Shown in pieces: positions 48,215 through 55,843 of a stretch of 64,000 nucleotides of DNA. The position numbers and the translations under genes are program-made. This DNA is from Sphingomonas sp. CCH21-G11 (GTDB taxonomy: Bacteria > Pseudomonadota > Alphaproteobacteria > Sphingomonadales > Sphingomonadaceae): NCBI RefSeq assembly GCF_001555965.1, contig NZ_LSHX01000024.1:1-64000 (forward strand), read 5' to 3'. The notes beneath the pieces are model-generated. The model did not search any database and had not been told where the DNA came from. It saw nothing but the letters and a program-made list of their open reading frames with translations. Each line of letters starts with the position of its first letter. The stretch's first letter is position 1.

Positions 48215-51200
48215 ATGCGACATCATCTGCTTTTCGGCGCAGCTGCGGCTGCCCTGGTCGTTCCCGTAGCGGCCTATGCCCAGGATACCACGTCATCGAT
48301 CCGCGGCCAGGTCGTGATCGAAGGCGCGCCCGCGGCCAATGCGGAGGTGACGATCACGCACCTGCCCTCGAACACGACCAGCACCGCGACGACCGACGAA
48401 GGCGGCAACTTCAATGCCTCCGGCCTTCGCGTCGGCGGTCCCTTCACCATCACCGCGCGGACGGCCGAGGGCCAGACGGGCGAAGTGTCCGACGTGTTCC
48501 TGACCGCGGGCCAGGTGTCGCGCGTGAACGTCGAGCTCGCGACCGCGGACATCGTCATCACCGGCTCGCGGATCGCGCGCGTGCAGAGCAACGGCCCGCT
48601 CACGACGCTGAACCGTGAGGACATTGACGGCATCGCGACCGTCAACCGCGACATTCGCGACATCGTTCGTCGCGATCCGTTCGCGACCATCGACCTGTCC
48701 AACTCGCGGACCATCGAAATCGCCGGCCAGAACGGCCGCCTCAACCGCTTCTCGGTCGACGGCGTGCAGTTTTCCGACGACTTCGGCCTGAACAATGGCG
48801 GTCTGCCCACCAGCCGCGGCCCGGTGCCGTTCGACGCGATCGAGCAGCTGTCGGTCAAGGTCGCGCCGTACGACATTTCCGAAGGCGACTTCCAGGGCGG
48901 CGCGATCAACGTCATCCTGCGTTCAGGCACCAACGAATTTTCGGGCTCGGGTTTCTTCACCTACACCGACCAGAGCCTGACCGGCTCGCGCAGCCGCGGC
49001 CGCGACATCGCGTTGGAGTTTGATTCGAAGCAATATGGCGGCCTGATCAGCGGTCCGATCATCAAGGACAAGCTGTTCTTCATGTTCGCCTATGAGCGGC
49101 TGGATGAGAAGGATCCGTTCGACGACGGCGTCGGCCCGGGGTTCGCGAACCAGGTTCCGGGCATCACGCTCGCCAATGTCGATCAGGTCTCATCGATCGC
49201 GCAGTCGGTCTACAATTACGACACCCAGGGCCTGATCCAGAACGCGGTCGAGAGCGACGAGAAGTTCGCCGGCAAGCTCGACTGGAACATCAGCAATGAT
49301 CACCGCGCGTCGCTGACCTATATCCGCAACGTCGGCACGCAGCAGCTCCAGCAGAACGTCGTCCTGACCGCCCCCCAGGCGCTGGGCCTGCAGTCGAACG
49401 GCTATGAGCTGCGCGAAGAGGTCAATTCGGGCGTCTTCCAGCTCAATTCGACCTGGTCGGACAATTTCTCGACCGAGTTCCGCGCCAGCTATCGCGACTA
49501 TAACCGTAACCAGGATCCGTTCGGCGGCCGCGACATCGGCCAGTTCGAAGTCTGCCTCGATCCGACGTCGGTCGGCTCGGCGACAGTTTGCAACGGCTCG
49601 CGTCTGTTCTTCGGTCCGGACATCAGCCGCCACGCCAACTCGCTGCGCCAGGAAAACCTGTCGCTCGATTTCACCGCCCGCGCGACGCTGGGCGATCACA
49701 CCATCCGCGCGCTGTTCGGCTATACCGACATCTCGACCTTCAACCTGTTCCTGCAGCGCTCGCTGGGCGACATCTATTTCGACTCGATCGCGTCGTTCCA
49801 GGCGCGCCGTGCCGATCGCCTTCGCCTTGCCGGTGCGGTGCCGAGCCTCGATTCGGACGACGCCGCCGCGCGCTTCTCGACCCAGTCGTACACGATCGGG
49901 TTCCAGGACGACTGGCAGATCACGACCGATTTCCAGCTGACCTATGGTGCGCGCTACGACCTGTTCAACAATCCCGAGCGCCCGCAGCTGAACACCAACT
50001 TCACCGGCCGCCTCGGCTTTCCCAACAGCTTCACGTTCACCGGTCGCGGCGTGCTCCAGCCGCGTATCGGCTTCAACTGGCAGGCGACCGATCGCCTGAT
50101 CATTCGCGGCGGCGCGGGCATCTTCGGCGGCGGCACGCCCGACGTGTTCCTGTCGAACAGCTTTTCCAACACGGGCCAGCTGACCAACCTGGTCGACATC
50201 ACGCGCGCCAATTGCGCGGCTTCCGGCACCTGCGGCGCGCTGGATGGCGTGACCGGCACCAGCTACCCGGCGTCGCTGACCAACTTCCTGGTCAACAACA
50301 CGGCGTCGCTCGCGCTGGCACCGGTCAATGCGATCGATCCGGACCTGGAACTGGCATCGCAGCTGCGCGCGACCCTGTCGGCCAGCTATGAAGCCGATCT
50401 CGGCCCGCTCGGTGACGGCTGGCTGTTCGGCGCCGACTTCCTCTACGGCAATATCGTCAATGCCTATCAGTGGACGGACCGGCGCTCGGTGCCGATCGGC
50501 ACGCTTCCGGACGGCCGCACCCGCTATGGCCCGCTGAACGGCATCGCGACGACCAACCAGGACCTGGTGATGACCAATTCGACCGGCGGACGCTCGTTTA
50601 TCGGCGTCGCGCGGGTCAGCAAGGCCTGGGATTTCGGCCTGACTGTCGATGCGAGCTACACCCGCTCCGACGTCACCGACGTCAATGCGATCACCTCGGC
50701 GACGGCGGGTTCGCTCTACAGCAACAACGCGTTCGTGGACCCGAACATCCCGGCGGAAGGCACCTCGATCTATCAGATCAAGGACCAGTACAAATTCTCG
50801 ATCGATTACAACCACGCCTTCTTCGGCGACTACAAGACGCGCGTCAGCCTGTTCGGCGAATATCGCTCGGGTCGGCCGTACAGCCTGACCATGATCGATC
50901 GCGGCACCGGGCGTCTGCCGGTGTTCGGAACCGTCGGCAACGGTTCGCGCGTCCTGCTTTACGTGCCCCAGCTCAACGATCCCCGCGTCGTATTCGACTC
51001 GGCGGCGACCGAGACCGCGTTCAACAATCTGGTCGACCAGTTCGGCCTGAAGCGCGGCGCGGTGGTGCGCAAGAACAGCGAGCAGTCGCCCGACTTCTTC
51101 AAGGTCGACCTGCACGTCGGTCAGGAAATTCCGACCTTCATCGGAAAGAGCCGGATCGAGGTCTATGCGGACATCGAAAACGTCCTCAACCTGATCGACT

Positions 51201-51388
51201 CGGACTGGGGCTCGCTGCGCCAGGTGGCGTTCCCGCAGACCGCGGCTGCGGTCACCGTCGAGTGCGCGGCGCTCAGCGGCGGCAACTGCACCCAGTATCG
51301 CTACTCGCGCGTCGAGCAGCCGAACGTCCAGCTGGTGACGCGTCCGTCGCTGTATCAGATCCGTCTGGGCGCGCGTTTCCGCTTCTGA
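48215..51388 (+). CDS. TonB-dependent receptor with N-terminal carboxypeptidase-like domain (Oar-like)
   Basis: A 1057-residue outer-membrane receptor. Signal peptide MRHHLLFGAAAAALVVPVAA is cleaved near ...YAQD; residues about 25-110 form a carboxypeptidase-regulatory-like beta-sandwich (SIRGQVVIEGAPAANAEVTI, TDEGGNFNASGLRVGG) typical of Oar and SusC-type receptors. The plug (ADIVITGSRIARVQSNGPLTTL) and beta-barrel follow, ending in ...IRLGARFRF with terminal Phe. Oar-like receptors in other bacteria import or export large proteins or peptides. Substrate unknown. It is followed by a strong terminator and is transcriptionally separate from ligA. Confidence 0.92.
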   Translation: MRHHLLFGAAAAALVVPVAAYAQDTTSSIRGQVVIEGAPAANAEVTITHLPSNTTSTATTDEGGNFNASGLRVGGPFTITARTAEGQTGEVSDVFLTAGQVSRVNVELATADIVITGSRIARVQSNGPLTTLNREDIDGIATVNRDIRDIVRRDPFATIDLSNSRTIEIAGQNGRLNRFSVDGVQFSDDFGLNNGGLPTSRGPVPFDAIEQLSVKVAPYDISEGDFQGGAINVILRSGTNEFSGSGFFTYTDQSLTGSRSRGRDIALEFDSKQYGGLISGPIIKDKLFFMFAYERLDEKDPFDDGVGPGFANQVPGITLANVDQVSSIAQSVYNYDTQGLIQNAVESDEKFAGKLDWNISNDHRASLTYIRNVGTQQLQQNVVLTAPQALGLQSNGYELREEVNSGVFQLNSTWSDNFSTEFRASYRDYNRNQDPFGGRDIGQFEVCLDPTSVGSATVCNGSRLFFGPDISRHANSLRQENLSLDFTARATLGDHTIRALFGYTDISTFNLFLQRSLGDIYFDSIASFQARRADRLRLAGAVPSLDSDDAAARFSTQSYTIGFQDDWQITTDFQLTYGARYDLFNNPERPQLNTNFTGRLGFPNSFTFTGRGVLQPRIGFNWQATDRLIIRGGAGIFGGGTPDVFLSNSFSNTGQLTNLVDITRANCAASGTCGALDGVTGTSYPASLTNFLVNNTASLALAPVNAIDPDLELASQLRATLSASYEADLGPLGDGWLFGADFLYGNIVNAYQWTDRRSVPIGTLPDGRTRYGPLNGIATTNQDLVMTNSTGGRSFIGVARVSKAWDFGLTVDASYTRSDVTDVNAITSATAGSLYSNNAFVDPNIPAEGTSIYQIKDQYKFSIDYNHAFFGDYKTRVSLFGEYRSGRPYSLTMIDRGTGRLPVFGTVGNGSRVLLYVPQLNDPRVVFDSAATETAFNNLVDQFGLKRGAVVRKNSEQSPDFFKVDLHVGQEIPTFIGKSRIEVYADIENVLNLIDSDWGSLRQVAFPQTAAAVTVECAALSGGNCTQYRYSRVEQPNVQLVTRPSLYQIRLGARFRF

Positions 51389-51416
51389 CGCGCCGCAAGG
51401 CCGAACGAAACGACAG

Positions 51417-51446
51417 CCGCCGCCCCAGCAATGGGGCGGCGGTTTT
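51417..51446 (+). terminator. intrinsic terminator after the second TonB receptor
   Basis: A 10-bp GC stem (CCGCCGCCCC, loop AGCAAT, GGGGCGGCGG) followed by TTTT, 28 nt after the stop. Confidence 0.9.
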
Positions 51447-51483
51447 CGCTGGTGCCGTGTCCTTTGGTGAGCGGGCGTGGGGC

Positions 51484-52092
51484 TCAGGCGGCCGCCGGGG
51501 CGCTCACCTTCGCGTACATGCTGTTGATCGGGCGCGCGAAGACGCGGCGCACCATCGGCTCGAAGAACGCGAGCGGCTCGCTCGCATAGTCGGGATCGAA
51601 CGCGGCCTGGTCGTAGAGATGGCAGAACTCGGCACAGGCGTCGTAATGCGCGCTGCCGCGGAACCGCTCGCGCAGGTCGCGGTCCATGCCGAGGTGGTGG
51701 AAATAATAATAGCCCTGGAACGCGCCATGGTTCTGCGCAATCCAGTGCAACTCCTCCGACACGAAGGGCTTGAGGATCGCGGCGGCGATTTCGGGATGGT
51801 TGTAGCTGCCGAGCGTGTCGCCGATGTCGTGGAGCAGCGCCATCACGACGTAATCCTCGCCCCGCCCGTCGCGATGCGCACGGGTCGCGGTCTGCAGCGA
51901 ATGAGTCAGCCGGTCGACCGGAAAGCCGCCATAGTCGCCGTCGAGCAGCCGGAGATGCGCGAGCACGCGGTCGGCGAGCCCGTCGGCAAAGTCGCGGAAA
52001 TGCCCGGCAATGATCGCCCAGTCCTCAGCCGTCCCCTCGGTCATGGCCCGAAACTGCGCGCGCGCCTGATCGGCATGGGGATGATCGGTCAT
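51484..52092 (-). CDS. HD-domain protein (PhnZ/phosphonate-associated type)
   Basis: A 202-residue HD-superfamily protein. The metal-binding pattern is HSLQTATRAHRDGRGEDYVVMALLHDIGD (His then HD), with additional His/Asp in SYNHPEIAAAILKP, NHGAFQGYYYFHHLGMD and HYDACAEFCHLYDQ. This order is that of small HD hydrolases or oxygenases including PhnZ-like enzymes, which cleave phosphonates by iron-dependent oxidation. No phosphonate genes are nearby, so activity is left open. Start at 52092 chosen as MTDHPHADQARAQ; longer versions begin with poor sequence. Convergent with the receptor transcript. Confidence 0.8.
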   Translation of the reverse strand: MTDHPHADQARAQFRAMTEGTAEDWAIIAGHFRDFADGLADRVLAHLRLLDGDYGGFPVDRLTHSLQTATRAHRDGRGEDYVVMALLHDIGDTLGSYNHPEIAAAILKPFVSEELHWIAQNHGAFQGYYYFHHLGMDRDLRERFRGSAHYDACAEFCHLYDQAAFDPDYASEPLAFFEPMVRRVFARPINSMYAKVSAPAAA

Positions 52093-52209
52093 CCGGCTCG
52101 TCCTTTCCATCATCGTGTCGTGACGCCAGCCTATGCCGGTTTGCCGCAATCGTTAAGCCGGGATATGTGAGAGGGCACTGCGCCGACCCGAAAGACCGCA
52201 CGCCCGCCC

Positions 52210-53304
52210 ATGACCTCCGCCCTGCTCTCCCGGCCGTTTTTCGAGGACAAATCCCGCGCCTTCTGGATCCTGCAGGCGGCGGGCTGGAGCGGCTACCTCA
52301 TCCTGCGCGCGGTTTCGCTGCTCGGCAACAACCCGTCGATCGAGCCGGCGGTGGCGGCGATCATCGAGGCGATCGTCGGCTATTGCCTGACGCTGCTCAT
52401 GTCGGTGCTCTACGGCTATTCGCGCAAGCTGCCGCGGTTCCAGAGCATCGCGCTGACGATCGCGACGCTGGCGGCGGCGACCGTCCTCTATGCGTTCATC
52501 GACGCCTTCATCTTCTCGTTCATCCGCACCGGCACGCCGGAGATCACGCTGCGCTTCTTCCTCGGCGTGCTGTTCCTCACCTTCACCGTGCTGGCGGGGT
52601 GGTCGGCGCTGTATTTCGGGATCAACTTCTACCTGATCGTCGAACGGCAGATCGACCAGATGCAGCTGCTGGAAAGCCAGGCGTCGACCGCGCAGCTGGC
52701 GATGCTGCGCTATCAGCTCAACCCCCATTTTCTCTTCAACACGCTCAACTCGATCTCGACGCTGGTGCTGCTCAAGCAGACCGAGCGCGCCAATGCGATG
52801 CTCAGCCGGCTGTCCTCGTTCCTGCGCTACACGCTCGCCAACGAACCGACCGCACAGGTGACGCTGGCACAGGAAGTCGAGACGCTGAAACTCTATCTCG
52901 ATATCGAGAAGATGCGCTTCGACGAGCGGCTGCGCACGAGCTTCGACATCGACGCGCGCACCGTGAAGGCGCGCCTGCCGTCGCTGCTGCTGCAACCGCT
53001 GGTCGAGAACGCGATCAAATATGCCGTGACGCCGCTGGAGGAGGGTGCGGATATCGCGGTCGCCGCACGGTTGAACGGAGACAGGGTGCAGATCATCGTG
53101 TCCGACACCGGTCCGGGCTTGAACGAACGCGCGCGTCGGCCAAGCCTGTCCACGGGCGTGGGTCTGGCCAATACGAGGGAGCGGTTGGCACAGGCGTTCG
53201 GTCCCGATCACCGTTTCGAAGCACGATCGAACCCGGGCGGCGGGTTCCGCGTTGAAATCGAGATACCGTTCCAGGTTGAAGAACCCAACCGCGAGGCAGC
53301 ATGA
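52210..53304 (+). CDS. LytS/YehU-type sensor histidine kinase
   Basis: A 364-residue membrane histidine kinase. Four hydrophobic helices (about 17-35, 48-68, 78-100, 118-142) form the sensor part, followed by the His_kinase domain with the phosphoacceptor His173 in QLNPHFLFNTLNS and HATPase motifs LLLQPLVENAIKYAV and VSDTGPGLNE. This is the LytS/AgrC-like class that pairs with LytTR regulators, as here: the next gene overlaps by 4 bp. Signal unknown; no extracytoplasmic domain of size is visible between helices. Confidence 0.92.
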   Translation: MTSALLSRPFFEDKSRAFWILQAAGWSGYLILRAVSLLGNNPSIEPAVAAIIEAIVGYCLTLLMSVLYGYSRKLPRFQSIALTIATLAAATVLYAFIDAFIFSFIRTGTPEITLRFFLGVLFLTFTVLAGWSALYFGINFYLIVERQIDQMQLLESQASTAQLAMLRYQLNPHFLFNTLNSISTLVLLKQTERANAMLSRLSSFLRYTLANEPTAQVTLAQEVETLKLYLDIEKMRFDERLRTSFDIDARTVKARLPSLLLQPLVENAIKYAVTPLEEGADIAVAARLNGDRVQIIVSDTGPGLNERARRPSLSTGVGLANTRERLAQAFGPDHRFEARSNPGGGFRVEIEIPFQVEEPNREAA

Positions 53305-54104
53305 CCATCCGTACCATCCTAGTCGACGACGAACCCCTGGCGATCCAGGGACTGGAGCTCCGGCTGCAGGAGCATGAGGACGTCGAGATCATCGACAAAT
53401 GCGTCAACGGTCGCGAGGCGATCCGCGCGATCAAGACCCACAAGCCCGATCTGGTGTTCCTCGACATCCAGATGCCGGGGTTCGACGGCTTTTCGGTCGT
53501 CCAGGGGCTGATGGAGGTCGAACCGCCGCTGTTCGTCTTCGTGACCGCCTATTCCGACCATGCCATCCGCGCGTTCGAGGCGCAGGCGGTCGACTATCTG
53601 CTCAAGCCGGTCGAGGAGGCGCGGCTTGCCGACACGCTGGACCGCGTGCGCCAGCGCCTGTCGGAAAAGCGCGGCCAGGCCGAGGTCGAGAAGCTCAAGG
53701 AAGTGCTGGCCGAGGTCGCGCCCGAAGCCGCCGAGGAATTTGCCGATGCGGGCACCGATCCGGTGACGTCCAGCCGGTTCGAGCGGCTGATCAACATCAA
53801 GGACCGCGGCCAGATTTTCCGCGTCGACGTCGACACGATCGAACGCATCGACGCGGCGGGCGATTACATGTGCATCTATACCGCCGACAACACGCTGATC
53901 CTGCGCGAAACGATGAAGGACCTGGAAAAGCGCCTCGATCCCCGTCGTTTCCAGCGCGTGCACCGGTCGACGATCGTCAATCTCGACCTGGTCAAGCAGG
54001 TCAAGCCGCACACCAACGGCGAATGTTTCCTGGTGCTCGATTCGGGCGCGCAGGTGAAGGTCAGCCGCTCCTATCGCGACGTCGTGGCGCGCTTCGTCCA
54101 CTGA
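53301..54104 (+). CDS. LytTR-family response regulator
   Basis: A 267-residue response regulator. The receiver domain (DDEPLAIQGLELRL, phosphorylatable Asp55 in LVFLDIQMPGFDGFS, and FVTAYSDHAIRAFEAQAVDYLLKPV) is followed by an acidic linker and a LytTR DNA-binding domain (LINIKDRGQIFRVDVDTIERI, IYTADNTLILRETMKDLEKRL, FQRVHRSTIVNLD). It forms a two-component system with the kinase gene that overlaps its start by 4 bp. LytTR proteins bind paired sites of about 10 bp; the targets cannot be found here. Confidence 0.95.
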   Translation: MTIRTILVDDEPLAIQGLELRLQEHEDVEIIDKCVNGREAIRAIKTHKPDLVFLDIQMPGFDGFSVVQGLMEVEPPLFVFVTAYSDHAIRAFEAQAVDYLLKPVEEARLADTLDRVRQRLSEKRGQAEVEKLKEVLAEVAPEAAEEFADAGTDPVTSSRFERLINIKDRGQIFRVDVDTIERIDAAGDYMCIYTADNTLILRETMKDLEKRLDPRRFQRVHRSTIVNLDLVKQVKPHTNGECFLVLDSGAQVKVSRSYRDVVARFVH

Positions 54105-54204
54105 TCGCGGACCGCTGGATGCGACCCGCCGATCATATGGCTGACCGGGGCGTTTCGGATGCGCCACGATCCGGGATCGCGGCGGCAACCGCGGCACATC
54201 GCGG

Positions 54205-55023
54205 ATGACTGAGCTGTGGACGCGCACCGCGCTGGCCCGTGACCTGGCCGCGCTCGGGCTGGGTGCGAGCGACACGGTCGAGGTGCATGTCGGGCTGCGC
54301 GCCGTCGGGCCGATCCTGGGCGGGCCGGACACGCTGATCGGCGCGATCCGCGACACGATCGGCGATGGCGGCACGCTGCTGGTCGCCACCGACTGGAACG
54401 GAGACTATCAGGAGAGCCTGACGGCCGAGGACGGCAGCGTACCCGCGCAATGGCGGGATCATGTGCCCCCCTTCGATCCGCTCACGTCGCGGTCGATGCG
54501 CGAAAATGGCGCCTTCGCCGAATTCGTCCGGACGACTCCGGGCGCGAGGCGAAGCGGCAATCCGAATTGCAGCATGGCCGCGATCGGCGCGCGCGCTGCG
54601 TGGCTCACCGATGGGCAACCGCTCGACTATGGCTATGGCCCCGGGTCGCCGCTCGCCCGGCTGGTCGAGGCGCAGGGGCGCGCATTGTTGATCGGCGCAC
54701 CGGGCCAATCGCTGACCCTTCTGCACCACGCCGAACATCTTGCCGACATTCCCGACAAGCGCACCTTCCGGGTCGAAATCCCGTTTCGCAACCCGGATGG
54801 CGGCACATCATGGCGGTGGTGCACCTATTTCGAGGACAGCGAGGCGATCGTCGAGGGCCTGTCCGACAGATATTTCGACGAGATCGTCGCCGACTATCTC
54901 GCCACCGGTTCCGGAAGCACGGGGCGGGTCGGCAGCGCAACGGCGATCTTGGTGGATGCAGCCGACATCACCGCCTTCGCGGTCGGCTGGATCGAGCGGG
55001 CCGCGGCTAGAGCGCGAACTTGA
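54205..55023 (+). CDS. AAC(3)-family aminoglycoside N-acetyltransferase-like protein
   Basis: A 272-residue member of the antibiotic (aminoglycoside N3) acetyltransferase family. Matches are the N-terminus LGLGASDTVEVHVGLRAVG, GPDTLIGAIRDTIGDGGTLL, FDPLTSRSMRENGAFAEFVR, NPNCSMAAIGARAAW, YGPGSPLARLVEAQGRALLI and LLHHAEHLADI. These cover the acetyl-CoA and substrate sites of AAC(3) proteins. Chromosomal relatives often act on unknown amines and need not give resistance. It starts with ATG at 54205, about 100 bp after the LytTR gene. It overlaps the convergent PAS gene by 17 bp. Confidence 0.88.
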   Translation: MTELWTRTALARDLAALGLGASDTVEVHVGLRAVGPILGGPDTLIGAIRDTIGDGGTLLVATDWNGDYQESLTAEDGSVPAQWRDHVPPFDPLTSRSMRENGAFAEFVRTTPGARRSGNPNCSMAAIGARAAWLTDGQPLDYGYGPGSPLARLVEAQGRALLIGAPGQSLTLLHHAEHLADIPDKRTFRVEIPFRNPDGGTSWRWCTYFEDSEAIVEGLSDRYFDEIVADYLATGSGSTGRVGSATAILVDAADITAFAVGWIERAAARART

Positions 55024-55495
55024 TCCCGTGAAGGCTGAGCGGGGTGCCATCGTCGGCACAGACCGGCGCGGCGATCAGACGCATCCAGCGTGTCGTCCCG
55101 CCGGGGCGGAGCTCGACATCGATCGTAAAACCGCGGCGATGCTTGATCGCATAGTCGCGCAGGCGCTCCATCGCCGCGCGTGATTCGTCGGCATAGACCG
55201 ACAGCGCGTGCGGACGGCTGGGCGCCACGTGGCGCGGTACGCCGAACAGGTCGTGCACGGCACCCGACCATGCGAGACGCCCGCTCGACAGATCGCATTC
55301 CCACAGCCCGACGCCATGCTCGGCGAGCGCCTGGCTCTGCGCGGCATTCGGATCGAGCGGCCAGCGCAGCACGGGTTCGAGCTGAACCGATCCGAGGTCG
55401 AACCGCCGGGTGCGATCGAACAGCGGCCAGCTGTGGTTCAGCGCGAGCGGCTCGACCGGCTTCATGCACGGGACGTCGGTCATGACGCCGAACAT
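55007..55495 (-). CDS. PAS-domain protein
   Basis: A 162-residue protein made essentially of one PAS fold: LAEHGVGLWECDLSSGRLAWSGAVHDLFGVPRHV, then a PAC-like end (FTIDVELRPGGTTRWMRLIAAPVCADDG). A PAS-only protein probably signals by dimerising with partners or senses a small ligand, as no output domain follows. Alternative starts at 55483 and 55465 exist and none has a clear ribosome binding site. It converges with the AAC(3)-like gene and overlaps it by 17 bp. It lies downstream of DUF3297 on the same strand, 55 bp away. Confidence 0.75.
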   Translation of the reverse strand: MFGVMTDVPCMKPVEPLALNHSWPLFDRTRRFDLGSVQLEPVLRWPLDPNAAQSQALAEHGVGLWECDLSSGRLAWSGAVHDLFGVPRHVAPSRPHALSVYADESRAAMERLRDYAIKHRRGFTIDVELRPGGTTRWMRLIAAPVCADDGTPLSLHGIKFAL

Positions 55496-55550
55496 AGCCG
55501 GGGCTGCCTAAGAAAGCATGGACGCAGCCGCCGTGACCGCGTCGCGTGCG

Positions 55551-55832
55551 TCACGCCTCGCCCGCGTCCGCGTCCGCCGCATCGGCACCGACGCCGCTGT
55601 CCTGGAACCATGCCTCGACCGGGCCGCTCAGCTTGATCGTCAGCGGGTGGCCGTGCCGGTCGACCTTCTTGCCGACGGCGACGCGGATCCAGCCTTCGGA
55701 AATCGAATATTCCTCGACATCCTTGCGCTCGGTACCTTTGAAGCGGATGCCTATGCCGCGTTGCAGCAGGTCGCCGTCGAAATACGGGCTGCGCGGATTG
55801 ATCGACAGGCGGTCGGGGGGTGTATCGCTCAT
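55551..55832 (-). CDS. DUF3297-family small protein
   Basis: A 93-residue protein recognised as DUF3297 from DRLSINPRSPYFDGDLLQRG, GIRFKGTERKDVEEYSISEGWIRVAVGKKVDRHGHPLTIKL and the acidic tail (GADAADADAGEA). DUF3297 proteins are common in alphaproteobacteria and have no known role, being predicted soluble and cytoplasmic. Start codon is at 55832, 11 bp after the stop of the thioredoxin-reductase-like gene, so the two are co-transcribed. Confidence 0.85.
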   Translation of the reverse strand: MSDTPPDRLSINPRSPYFDGDLLQRGIGIRFKGTERKDVEEYSISEGWIRVAVGKKVDRHGHPLTIKLSGPVEAWFQDSGVGADAADADAGEA

Positions 55833-55843
55833 GGCGAGCGCCG

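Noticed and set aside
49190..51115. A 641-codon minus-strand frame opposite the second TonB receptor
   Set aside because: Antisense shadow; composition is biased to Arg, Asp, Gly and Val with no domain, and the receptor is intact.
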